Part shown: positions 1 through 5,410 of the stretch, piece by piece
How the letters are laid out: the number at the start of each line of letters is the position of its first letter
Numbering within the stretch: the first letter of the stretch is position 1
Origin: Methanomethylovorans sp.
Lineage (GTDB): Archaea; Halobacteriota; Methanosarcinia; Methanosarcinales; Methanosarcinaceae
NCBI GenBank assembly: GCA_020854785.1
Contig: JAHFZE010000014.1
Span: 1-5,410, forward strand
Reading direction: 5' to 3'
Length of the DNA: 5,410 nt
Notes under the pieces: model-generated
Seen by the model: the letters and a program-made list of their open reading frames with translations, nothing else
What the model was told of the DNA's origin: nothing
Databases searched by the model: none
Made by a program: the position numbers and the translations under genes

Positions 1-509
1 CTTTGAGCCATATGGCAATAGACAGTGTAAGATATATGAAAGAAGACAGTCTGCTCTGGTTTTCCCTGGACCAGATGGCACACGTTCTGGTAATGCTGCT
101 GGTGTGGTACTTTCTTCTTCCATCTGATACCTTTGGGCAAGTGGGGTACATGCTTGCAGATGCAAAGATATGGATCCTTCTTACAGCATATTTCCTGATA
201 CTGTTCCCTGCGGGATCTTTCATCGGAAAGGCAACAGAGAGATGGAAAAAAGAGATAGAGCCCTCAAATTATGAAGGGCTTGAAAAAGCTGGCCTGTGGA
301 TAGGAAGAATGGAAAGGTTCCTGATACTTACGTTCATCCTCAATCATGAATATTCCCTTGTCGGACTGCTCATAGCCTCAAAGTCGATATTAAGGTTCAA
401 TGCTGACAGAAAAGCAGGTGAATACATCCTGATAGGTACCCTGGCAAGCCTTACGATCTCGGTAGGAGTCGGTCTTATAACTTTATGGCTTTTGAATATG
501 AAGAGCTAG
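1..509 (+). CDS. DUF3307-type integral membrane protein, 5' end outside the window
   Basis: This is the C-terminal part of a multi-pass membrane protein, 168 readable codons in the frame starting at base 3. About four hydrophobic segments are visible, at roughly residues 26-39, 56-74, 105-125 and 141-164 of the readable part. The pattern SLDQMAHVL near the start, the IGRMERFLIL stretch at about 100-109, the KSILRF motif at 127-132 and a closing EYILIGT-type helix match my recollection of the DUF3307 family. The first visible codon is TTG with no ribosome site visible, and the family normally carries an N-terminal membrane region of about 70-100 residues with a conserved His/Asp motif. I therefore infer that the true start lies upstream of the window. 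Function is unknown; some relatives occur with SatD-like regulators. The gene converges on rps6e and is not part of the translation operon. No plus-strand T-tract follows its stop. Confidence 0.75.
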   Translation, partial: LSHMAIDSVRYMKEDSLLWFSLDQMAHVLVMLLVWYFLLPSDTFGQVGYMLADAKIWILLTAYFLILFPAGSFIGKATERWKKEIEPSNYEGLEKAGLWIGRMERFLILTFILNHEYSLVGLLIASKSILRFNADRKAGEYILIGTLASLTISVGVGLITLWLLNMKS

Positions 510-560
510 ATCAACGAGTTGGGGATCATAACCTGAGAGAAATAGCATTTATAGGGAGAA

Positions 561-604
561 TATAAAAAAGATTAAAAGTGAATGACCCATTATCTGGGTC
601 ATTC
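561..604 (-). terminator. Hairpin plus T-tract terminator of the translation operon
   Basis: A perfect 9-bp inverted repeat (GAATGACCC at 580-588, GGGTCATTC at 596-604, 7-nt loop) overlaps the rps6e stop codon at 599-601. On the minus strand it is followed by T-rich sequence with runs of four and six T at 561-578. This fits a transcription end for the leftward operon. The plus strand has no T-run after the hairpin, so it is unlikely to serve the convergent membrane-protein gene as an oligo-T terminator. Confidence 0.75.
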
Positions 605-991
605 TTCGGTCTTACCGCCACCAATGATCTCTTCGATGGATCTTTCGCCGTACTCGACGACCTTGGTGTTGATCTGGACGATATCAGGTGAGATCTCCTT
701 TCCATGCATGGTCTTTCTGCGGCGCATTCCATTAGCTTTAGGTGAATAACCCACGCCTGTGGCCACAAGGATCTTTTTTCTCTTTGGACCTGGGAGATCT
801 GGTCTCATGACCATGCCACTCTTGTCGCTTCCTCCGGTGATAACCAGTTTATATCCGGAGAGACCTACTATAGATCCGTCGATATCCTGGCCTATCATCT
901 TTCCTATGAACTTGTTTGCCTCAGGTCCCTTCACATCGAACTGGTAACTCTTTGTCTTTGGATCTGAAACAACTACTTTAAAATCTGCCAA
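599..991 (-). CDS. rps6e: 30S ribosomal protein S6e
   Basis: Small-subunit ribosomal protein eS6, 130 aa, the usual length for archaeal forms, which lack the phosphorylated C-terminal tail of eukaryotic S6. The family signature around [10 protein letters not shown] (residues 53-62), the [10 protein letters not shown] stretch (66-75) and the basic RRRKTMHG patch (90-97) are present. The protein ends in a short acidic tail. The start codon is TTG: GGAGGA at 998-1003 sits 6 nt upstream, and the MADFKVVV N-terminus matches the expected start of the family. No in-frame ATG is available, since the ATG in the Shine-Dalgarno region reads into TAA after three codons. It is the last gene of the operon, 61 bp after infB, and its stop lies inside the terminator hairpin. 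The identification is firm. Confidence 0.97.
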   Translation of the reverse strand: MADFKVVVSDPKTKSYQFDVKGPEANKFIGKMIGQDIDGSIVGLSGYKLVITGGSDKSGMVMRPDLPGPKRKKILVATGVGYSPKANGMRRRKTMHGKEISPDIVQINTKVVEYGERSIEEIIGGGKTEE

Positions 992-997
992 TTTTAT

Positions 998-1003
998 TCC
1001 TCC
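998..1003 (-). promoter_or_regulatory. Shine-Dalgarno site that fixes the TTG start of rps6e
   Basis: GGAGGA on the minus strand is followed by a 6-nt spacer and then TTG. The strength of this site compensates for the weak initiator codon and decides the start of rps6e. Confidence 0.8.
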
Positions 1004-1033
1004 ATAATTGTTTTAAACTCTTGAAATTCGCTT

Positions 1034-1053
1034 AATATGACATTGATCATATT
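1034..1053 (-). other. AT-rich hairpin at the infB stop codon
   Basis: AATATGA at 1034-1040 and TCATATT at 1047-1053 form a 7-bp inverted repeat with a 6-nt loop, beginning at the last base of the infB stop. No T-run follows on the minus strand, so this is not a convincing terminator. It could be an mRNA processing or stability element between infB and rps6e, or chance in AT-rich spacer sequence. Confidence 0.35.
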
Positions 1054-2828
1054 CACTTTGCCCAGAAGGGATTCTCCTTTCTTTTAATATCCAGGAAGGC
1101 ATCTAAAGCTTCCACTTCATCTGCAGAAAGGGAATCACATATCTCATGCTCAAGGATCTTCGCATGCCTTTCGGGTATATTTACGTAAAGGATGTCTTCC
1201 TCTTTTATCTGTCGTCCCACCGTGGGGCCTTCTATGGCCATGGCCACTTCCATCCCTGTCCTTGCACTACCGATGTTCTCACCCCGCAATTGCAGGCCTT
1301 TGATCTTGCCCACGACCACGCCATCAGAATTAGTGATCTCGATATTTGTCCTTACTATACCCGACCTTATTCTCACTCCGACAACAGCAGGTTTACTCTG
1401 TCTGAAAATACAATCGCGCATGATCTGGAAGACCGCAGGCTTCACGATGGTTTCGGAGATGTTCTTTTCAGAGAGCTCTTTCTGTTCTTCGGTCCACTCC
1501 TTATAGTCTTCAATTAGCCTGTAGATCACATCATTCACGAACAGTTTGATGCTGGACAGTTGAGCTTTTTCTTTGGCGTCAGGTAATATCTTTACGTTGA
1601 AACCTACCAATACTGCGTATTGCGGATCTTCTATTGCAGAAACATCAACTATGTCACGATGGGTAATATCACCGACATCAGCTTTCCTTATAGCTATATT
1701 CTCTTTTTTAAGCTCATTGACAAGAGCTTCAAGAGAACCTATAGTATCGGCTTTGATGGTAATACCCATTGTATCGGTATCGATGTGTACTGCATCCACT
1801 TCCTGCTTGATCTCTTTGACTATCTTATTGATGGTTTCAGCTGTTGCAACCCTTAAAGGAGTACCTGCAAGGGCTCCATCAAGATTGGGAGCAGAGATCT
1901 TTATACCTGCAGCTGCAATTATTTTCTCTACCTGCTGGAACTTTTCTTCGGATTTGATCTCGGACAAAGGTCTAGGCTTCAGAATGGCCCGTACTTTGGT
2001 CTGGATCGGCTCACCAAGGCTACCGAGAACGATAGTATCGCCTTTCTGTAGCATGCCATCATAAAGGATCAGGTCTACAGTGGTACCAAGTCCACGTTCT
2101 TCTTTCACTTCAAGCACGGTCCCTACGCCGGGACCAGTGGCATCATACTGCAGATCGGCTTCCAGGAATTTCTGTGCCAATCCAAGCAATACCATCAGTA
2201 CATCCGGTATCCCTTCTCCAGTGTGGCCGCTTATGGGGATCACACCGATAGTACGCTGGAAGTCCTTTATTCTATCATAGCGATCTGCATTGAACCCAAT
2301 ATTGAACAGCTCACCTACGACCTCATAGAACTTGTTGTCCAGATACCCTTGCACATGTTCAGCCTGCTTATTGTAGCTCACAAGGAAAGGAGCATTAGGC
2401 ACAGAGTTCCAGCCGTGTATCCTGTCGATCTTGTTCGCCACCACCACAAAGGGGGTTTTGAAACGTTTCAGGATCTGCAGGCTTTCTATTGTCTGCGGCT
2501 TGAAGCCTTCGTTTATATCGACCACCACGATAGCAAGATCTGCAAGCGCTCCCCCGCGACTTCGCAGGGATGTGAACGCATGATGACCGGGAGTATCAAT
2601 GAACAAGAGGCCGGGTACGACAAATCTTTCCCTTAAGGAGGGATTGCCGCATTTCTCGACAATTACATCAATAGGCACTTCTGTAGCACCTATATGCTGG
2701 GTAATTGCACCTGCCTCACCGGCAGCCACTGAACTTCCTCTGATCTTATCAAGCAGGGTAGTCTTCCCGTGGTCTACGTGCCCCATTACAGATACTATTG
2801 GAGTTCGTAAATTCTTCCTGTCCACCAT
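1053..2828 (-). CDS. infB: Translation initiation factor aIF5B (IF2-like subunit-joining GTPase)
   Basis: Ribosome-associated GTPase that promotes subunit joining and initiator-tRNA placement, homologous to eukaryotic eIF5B and bacterial IF2. At 591 aa it has the usual archaeal length and lacks the long eukaryotic N-terminal extension. The G domain shows GHVDHGKT (residues 16-23), switch-1 Thr43, DTPGH (78-82, with catalytic-type His82), NKID (132-135) and SGHTGEG (200-206). A beta-barrel domain II follows from about 230, then domain III and the long connecting helix, then domain IV with GVRIRSGIVRTN and GKIKGLQLRG-type strands and a helical C-terminus that in relatives contacts aIF1A. No intein interrupts the P-loop. 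The ATG is the first possible start, because in-frame TAA and TAG stand 12-17 nt upstream. The ribosome site is weak (AAGGG, 7 nt spacer), unlike its neighbours. Confidence 0.97.
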   Translation of the reverse strand: MVDRKNLRTPIVSVMGHVDHGKTTLLDKIRGSSVAAGEAGAITQHIGATEVPIDVIVEKCGNPSLRERFVVPGLLFIDTPGHHAFTSLRSRGGALADLAIVVVDINEGFKPQTIESLQILKRFKTPFVVVANKIDRIHGWNSVPNAPFLVSYNKQAEHVQGYLDNKFYEVVGELFNIGFNADRYDRIKDFQRTIGVIPISGHTGEGIPDVLMVLLGLAQKFLEADLQYDATGPGVGTVLEVKEERGLGTTVDLILYDGMLQKGDTIVLGSLGEPIQTKVRAILKPRPLSEIKSEEKFQQVEKIIAAAGIKISAPNLDGALAGTPLRVATAETINKIVKEIKQEVDAVHIDTDTMGITIKADTIGSLEALVNELKKENIAIRKADVGDITHRDIVDVSAIEDPQYAVLVGFNVKILPDAKEKAQLSSIKLFVNDVIYRLIEDYKEWTEEQKELSEKNISETIVKPAVFQIMRDCIFRQSKPAVVGVRIRSGIVRTNIEITNSDGVVVGKIKGLQLRGENIGSARTGMEVAMAIEGPTVGRQIKEEDILYVNIPERHAKILEHEICDSLSADEVEALDAFLDIKRKENPFWAK

Positions 2829-2947
2829 GAGAAAACCCTTCTATTACTCTTTCTTTGAGATATGTAGAACTGTATGGGATGTGTTGCTCCATGCCCGGTA
2901 CCAAAAAGGTCAGGAGGACCAGGAATGGCAAACACTGTAAAATCCCT
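2829..2947 (-). other. 119-bp spacer between ndk and infB
   Basis: This is the longest gap inside an otherwise tightly packed operon. On the minus strand it holds a small hairpin, GGTC/GACC at 2908-2920 with a 5-nt loop, followed by five T at 2903-2907. This could act as a weak terminator or attenuator. A poor TATA-like TACATATC lies at 2859-2866. No coding sequence with a ribosome site is visible. The spacer may reduce or reset expression of infB relative to the ribosomal proteins, but neither element is strong. Confidence 0.35.
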
Positions 2948-3397
2948 TTACTCGTACAGCCACGCCTCATCTATCTTCTTATACCCCGTGACCTCATCAT
3001 CCTTGAAGTGAATGGAGATCTCACGCTTTGCAGCTTCGGGTGAATCAGAAGCATGTACTACGTTCCTTCCGGTCTCTACAGCAAGATCACCGCGTATCGT
3101 GCCAGGTAATGCATTCACCGGATTGGTGGCACCATTGATGGCCCTCATGATCGCAATGGAATTATTACCTTCAACGACCATGGAAACGGATGGTCCGGAA
3201 GTAACATATTCTATAAGGGAATTGAAAAAAGGTCTTTCAGAATGCTCCTTATAATGTGCCTTTGCACTGTTCTTATCCATAACGTTCATACGCATGGCTG
3301 TTATCTTGAGCCCTTTTCTCTCTATCCTTAAGATAATCTCGCCTATTAGCCCTCTTTGTACAGCGTCTGGCTTTATCATGACATAGGTCTGTTCCAT
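2948..3397 (-). CDS. ndk: Nucleoside diphosphate kinase
   Basis: Transfers the gamma-phosphate between nucleoside triphosphates and diphosphates through a phosphohistidine intermediate, and so supplies GTP, CTP and UTP from ATP. The 149-aa length is typical of the single-domain enzyme. The catalytic histidine is His115 in RNVVHASDS, where most family members have HGSDS. The expected active-site set is complete: Lys9 (in IKPD), Tyr49, Arg85, Thr91, Arg102 and Asn112, each three positions before the human counterpart. The gene starts 12 bp after the rpl24e stop; the GGTG at 3403-3406 is only a modest ribosome site, so translational coupling is likely. Its place between rpl24e and infB is a recurrent archaeal arrangement and may tie GTP supply to the translational GTPase downstream. 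Confidence 0.97.
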   Translation of the reverse strand: MEQTYVMIKPDAVQRGLIGEIILRIERKGLKITAMRMNVMDKNSAKAHYKEHSERPFFNSLIEYVTSGPSVSMVVEGNNSIAIMRAINGATNPVNALPGTIRGDLAVETGRNVVHASDSPEAAKREISIHFKDDEVTGYKKIDEAWLYE

Positions 3398-3409
3398 TTT
3401 GACACCAAC

Positions 3410-3598
3410 TCAGGCTTTCTTGAGGTAGATCCTGCCCTGTTCGGTCCAGATAGTACGCCTCGGTAGCCTTCCAAGCATGAAGTTGTTCTCACACTTGGAT
3501 GAACAGAAATAATATGTAGATCCATCTTTCTTAGCGAACAATTTTCCTGTACCTGGCTCGAGCAACTCACCGCAAAAAGAACACTTTCTCTGTTCCAT
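3410..3598 (-). CDS. rpl24e: 50S ribosomal protein L24e
   Basis: Small zinc-binding large-subunit protein eL24, 62 aa from the chosen start. The zinc ribbon is complete: Cys6 and Cys9 (C-x2-C), then Cys32 and Cys36 (C-x3-C) in the [10 protein letters not shown] stretch, followed by a basic [12 protein letters not shown] segment. An in-frame GTG three codons upstream, at 3607, is possible. It lies within the AAGGTGAT ribosome site, however, so the ATG at 3598 with a spacer of about 4-5 nt is preferred. The preceding rps28e stop codon is embedded in that Shine-Dalgarno site, which suggests coupled translation. Confidence 0.96.
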   Translation of the reverse strand: MEQRKCSFCGELLEPGTGKLFAKKDGSTYYFCSSKCENNFMLGRLPRRTIWTEQGRIYLKKA

Positions 3599-3602
3599 TC
3601 GT

Positions 3603-3610
3603 ATCACCTT
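3603..3610 (-). promoter_or_regulatory. rpl24e Shine-Dalgarno overlapping the rps28e stop
   Basis: AAGGTGAT on the minus strand contains the TGA stop of rps28e (3604-3606) and is followed after 4 nt by the rpl24e ATG. Terminating ribosomes would be placed directly at the next start. The site argues against the GTG start within it. Confidence 0.7.
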
Positions 3611-3819
3611 GTAGTGAGCTTCTTGGCTTCTCTTGAGGTCTCCATGAGCATGAAGACATCCCCGATCCTTACGGGCCCGACACTGTTGCGGGTGATTATG
3701 CGGCCCTTGTCACGGCCTTCCAAGACCCTGCACTGGATCTGGCTGGCTTCACCATGCATACCGGTATTTCCGATAACATCGATGACCTCTGCCGCATATC
3801 CTGTATCATCATCTGCCAT
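3604..3819 (-). CDS. rps28e: 30S ribosomal protein S28e
   Basis: Small-subunit protein eS28 with an OB-type fold, located near the mRNA exit region of the archaeal and eukaryotic 30S/40S head. The 71-aa length is typical. The conserved [20 protein letters not shown] core spans residues 35-54, and the C-terminal ETSREAKKL at 60-68 corresponds to the family's closing signature (usually ESEREARRL). The ATG is preceded by GGAGGT at 3827-3832 with a 7-nt spacer. It lies 20 bp after rpl7ae, the common archaeal order, and its stop sits inside the next gene's ribosome site. Confidence 0.96.
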   Translation of the reverse strand: MADDDTGYAAEVIDVIGNTGMHGEASQIQCRVLEGRDKGRIITRNSVGPVRIGDVFMLMETSREAKKLTTR

Positions 3820-3839
3820 TGTCTATACCTCCAAAAGAT

Positions 3840-4196
3840 TTATTTCAGGGCGTTGACCTTCTGGACAATGTCTTCAATAAGTTCCCCACCCTTTCCGGCA
3901 TCTATAATAGCTACTGTTGCACAGTTCACGCCAATTCCACAGGCAGCACCAAGTTCCTTCTGCTGCTTGACAAATATATAGGGTGCGTTCTTTTCTTCAC
4001 ACAGTACAGGGATGTGAGCAATGATCTCCTCAGGCTGAATGTCCTCTGCGATGACCGCGAGTTTAACAATACCTCTTTCAATAGCTTTTGTAACTTCGTT
4101 GGTACCTTTTTTGAGTTTACCGGTATCTCTTGCGAGTTCAACGCTCTCAAGGGCTTTGTCAGCGAGCTCTGCTGGAATATCGAATTTTTTTGCCAT
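3840..4196 (-). CDS. rpl7ae: 50S ribosomal protein L7Ae, kink-turn binding
   Basis: Archaeal multifunctional RNA-binding protein, 118 aa. It is a large-subunit protein and, in this family, also the kink-turn subunit of box C/D and H/ACA RNPs and of RNase P. The kink-turn recognition loop KKGTNEVTK is at residues 29-37, with Glu34 in the position that reads the G.A pairs. The [20 protein letters not shown] and [15 protein letters not shown] segments are characteristic. The start at 4196 (MAKKFDIP) gives the usual family length and has AAGGAG 9 nt upstream. The frame stays open further upstream: an in-frame ATG at 4250 with GGAG at 4256-4259 would add 18 residues, and a GTG at 4274 would add 26. 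I consider those part of the leader. It is the first gene of the operon, behind a promoter at 4381-4390 and a hairpin that may let L7Ae control its own translation. Confidence 0.96.
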   Translation of the reverse strand: MAKKFDIPAELADKALESVELARDTGKLKKGTNEVTKAIERGIVKLAVIAEDIQPEEIIAHIPVLCEEKNAPYIFVKQQKELGAACGIGVNCATVAIIDAGKGGELIEDIVQKVNALK

Positions 4197-4205
4197 ATTA
4201 TCTAT

Positions 4206-4247
4206 CTCCTTCAAGACCATTAACACATTCCATGGTCTTTCATCATT
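4206..4247 (-). promoter_or_regulatory. Candidate kink-turn hairpin over the rpl7ae ribosome site
   Basis: On the minus strand, AAGACCAT (4232-4239) and ATGGTCTT (4213-4220) form a perfect 8-bp stem with an 11-nt loop. The dinucleotide GA stands directly 5' of the stem (4240-4241) and directly 3' of it (4211-4212). These are the positions needed for the two sheared G.A pairs of a kink-turn, and the 5' side reads ATGATGA, identical to a box C consensus. The 3' GA shares its A with the AAGGAG ribosome site. The outer canonical stem after a 3-nt bulge is poor: one U-A pair and then purine-purine mismatches. Control of archaeal L7Ae through a kink-turn in its own leader is established in some species; its use here is inferred. 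Confidence 0.55.
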
Positions 4248-4380
4248 CATTGTAGCTCCGGAAACAATGTTCACCGGAACATATCTCTGGCTTAATGATC
4301 TTCAACTGCCTGTGTTGATTGCCACATAAAGTGAAATGCATTGCAACTTACATCAAGCGTTGGCTATCAATCGCTGCATT

Positions 4381-4394
4381 TATTTATATACCTT
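4381..4394 (-). promoter_or_regulatory. TATA-box promoter of the rpl7ae operon
   Basis: The minus strand reads GCAAGG then TATATAAATA (4381-4390), a strong archaeal TATA box with a purine-rich BRE-like sequence upstream. With the usual spacing of about 26 nt, transcription would begin near 4359 and leave a leader of about 160 nt. It lies between the terminator of the upstream gene and rpl7ae, as expected for an independent operon promoter. A weaker TATA-like TTTATGTG at 4324-4331 could be a secondary start. Confidence 0.7.
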
Positions 4395-4459
4395 GCGGCA
4401 AAATGCTAACGTAGCCTGCGCAGAAGGTTTTGCTAGAACAAAAGCCTTTCCGTTGAACA

Positions 4460-4490
4460 AAGAAAAGGGGAGCCTTATGCAGAGGGCTCC
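4460..4490 (-). terminator. Hairpin terminator of the upstream exported-protein gene
   Basis: GGAGCC at 4485-4490 and GGCTCC at 4469-4474, read on the minus strand, form a 6-bp G+C-rich stem with a 10-nt loop. The pyrimidine-rich CCTTTTCTTT follows. The stop codon of the 4475-5341 gene lies in the loop. This would separate that gene from the rpl7ae operon. Confidence 0.6.
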
Positions 4491-5341
4491 AATGCAAGGT
4501 TGAAGAAGTTCGATTCGTTGGTCTTCACGATAACTTTCGTGATATTATTGAATTTAGTTATATCATATTCAAGTCCGCGCATGGAACTGTTCTGAGCAAG
4601 AGAATTGATGTCGCTAAGTACACTTGCGTTGAGGTTCAGGAAAATAGATGTCCTTGCATATCCTCCTTCTTCCAGAGCCCTGAAATCTAAGTAATACTGA
4701 TCAGCTACCAGTTCATTCTCAGAACTGATCATCTGGAATTCAGCTCCTGGCTCAGTATAACTGAGCAGGTCATCGAAATAATGTGACCCTGAGGAATCCC
4801 CGGAAAGTACATCTATTGTATTTTGAAGCCTGTTCCTACTGCCAAACAACATGGGTGAGCCGACAACATTGTAATAGTCTTCACTTCTTGACAGTAAGTA
4901 GTATCCTTTGTATGGCTCGTTCAAAGCCATATATTGGAAATTCACGACCTTTGGCTCTATTTCATGCATTCTCAAAGCAATATCTGTTCCGTTCGCTACA
5001 TTGGAGTCTACAGCAACGAACTCTTTTGTCAGCCTTACGTTATACAAGGTTGATAATTCGGTTTCATTCGGTACGAATATCTTAAGCTGGCTCTGATGCA
5101 TCCTTGCATAGTCCACATATTGAGCAGATGTGATGCCCTCCGGGCTCATCGCCAGTCCGTCTGCAATGGAATTAAGCTGATGGTCCACTTTATTACCGGG
5201 CATGGTGTTTATACCCGGGGCATCACTGGCAGAATTTGTGTTAGCATTGTTATTATTCGATGAACCGCTAAAGAACAGGGGGAGAATAGAACCCACCATG
5301 ATCACTGCGAGAAAAATACCAATAGCACTCTTTTTATCCAT
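4475..5341 (-). CDS. Uncharacterised N-terminally anchored extracellular protein
   Basis: I do not recognise a family for this 288-aa protein. It begins with two lysines and a hydrophobic segment at residues 6-24, which is a signal peptide or signal anchor. A Ser/Asn-rich linker follows at 25-39, including four Asn in a row, and then a soluble domain of about 240 residues. It has no cysteine, so a lipobox lipoprotein is excluded. Six N-x-S/T sequons (Asn92, 117, 238, 251, 266, 275) fall in the predicted exported part, which fits an archaeal surface glycoprotein. The domain is acidic and Tyr-rich, with a motif-like EPYKGYYLLSRSEDYY at 142-157. The ATG at 5341 has GAGAGG 7 nt upstream. It is transcribed in the same direction as the ribosomal operon but has its own terminator, so no functional link is implied. 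The reading frame is convincing; the role is unknown. Confidence 0.85.
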   Translation of the reverse strand: MDKKSAIGIFLAVIMVGSILPLFFSGSSNNNNANTNSASDAPGINTMPGNKVDHQLNSIADGLAMSPEGITSAQYVDYARMHQSQLKIFVPNETELSTLYNVRLTKEFVAVDSNVANGTDIALRMHEIEPKVVNFQYMALNEPYKGYYLLSRSEDYYNVVGSPMLFGSRNRLQNTIDVLSGDSSGSHYFDDLLSYTEPGAEFQMISSENELVADQYYLDFRALEEGGYARTSIFLNLNASVLSDINSLAQNSSMRGLEYDITKFNNITKVIVKTNESNFFNLALEPSA

Positions 5342-5348
5342 TTATTAT

Positions 5349-5385
5349 CCTCTCGGCTTTATTTAATGACATCTGATGATAAAAA
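5349..5385 (-). promoter_or_regulatory. Ribosome site and possible TATA box of the exported-protein gene
   Basis: GAGAGG at 5349-5354 precedes the ATG at 5341 with a 7-nt spacer and is a good ribosome site. Further upstream, TTTTTATC at 5378-5385, preceded by AAAGG, lies about 37 bp before the ATG and could be a TATA box giving a short leader. The ribosome site is fairly sure; the promoter is weak. Confidence 0.4.
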
Positions 5386-5410
5386 CCTTTACTTAAGATC
5401 TATGCTAACA

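Noticed and set aside
526..768. 80-codon minus-strand frame over the rps6e terminator
   Set aside because: It is out of frame with rps6e and runs through the terminator hairpin; there is no start signal.
1573..2064. 163-codon plus-strand open frame opposite infB
   Set aside because: It is antisense to the strongly conserved aIF5B gene, has no ribosome site or promoter, and its composition is that of a reverse-strand shadow.
2749..2970. 73-codon minus-strand frame across the ndk/infB junction with a short hydrophobic stretch
   Set aside because: It overlaps the ends of two certain genes in another frame, has no ribosome site before its ATG, and its C-terminal half is just infB read out of frame.
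3607..3607. GTG start for rpl24e three codons upstream of the ATG
   Set aside because: The GTG lies inside the AAGGTGAT ribosome site, and the ATG at 3598 has correct spacing and gives the usual N-terminus.
4398..4433. Inverted repeat GCAAAA/TTTTGC just upstream of the operon promoter
   Set aside because: Six base pairs with a 24-nt interior, A+T-rich and near a TATA region, is expected by chance; the position does not match a clear operator.
1..5410. Search for tRNA genes, insertion sequences, CRISPR repeats and inteins
   Set aside because: None seen: no tRNA-like cloverleaf, no terminal repeats or transposase, no regularly spaced repeats, and aIF5B is uninterrupted at its P-loop.

Overview
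The window reads as a conserved archaeal translation operon from a methanogenic euryarchaeon. The best fit is the Methanosarcinaceae, and a methylotrophic genus such as Methanolobus, Methanococcoides or Methanohalophilus is plausible; this placement is inferred from protein flavour only. The presence of L7Ae, S28e, L24e, S6e and aIF5B establishes Archaea. GGAGG-type Shine-Dalgarno sites and a TATA-type promoter agree with a methanogen.

Layout, left to right. Positions 1-509 (+) hold the 3' part of a DUF3307-type membrane protein that is cut by the window edge. It converges on the translation operon, and the short gap between them holds a strong hairpin plus T-tract that ends the operon. Positions 4196 down to 599 (-) hold six genes in the order rpl7ae, rps28e, rpl24e, ndk, infB (aIF5B), rps6e. 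The first four are packed with a 4-20 bp gap or a Shine-Dalgarno/stop overlap. A 119 bp gap precedes infB and a 61 bp gap precedes rps6e. Positions 4475-5341 (-) hold an unrecognised, N-terminally anchored, cysteine-free, sequon-rich exported protein with its own hairpin terminator.

The operon couples ribosomal proteins (large-subunit L7Ae and L24e, small-subunit S28e and S6e) to the subunit-joining GTPase aIF5B and to nucleoside diphosphate kinase, which makes GTP. It appears to be driven by one clear TATA box at about 4381-4390, which leaves a leader of about 160 nt before rpl7ae.

The most interesting signal is in that leader. A perfect 8-bp hairpin is flanked on both sides by GA dinucleotides in the arrangement of a kink-turn's tandem sheared G.A pairs, and the 3' GA runs straight into the rpl7ae Shine-Dalgarno. 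L7Ae is the archaeal kink-turn binder, so this is a candidate autoregulatory element. Its canonical stem is weak on paper, which is the main reservation. The leader is also open in frame with rpl7ae and holds a second in-frame ATG with its own GGAG.
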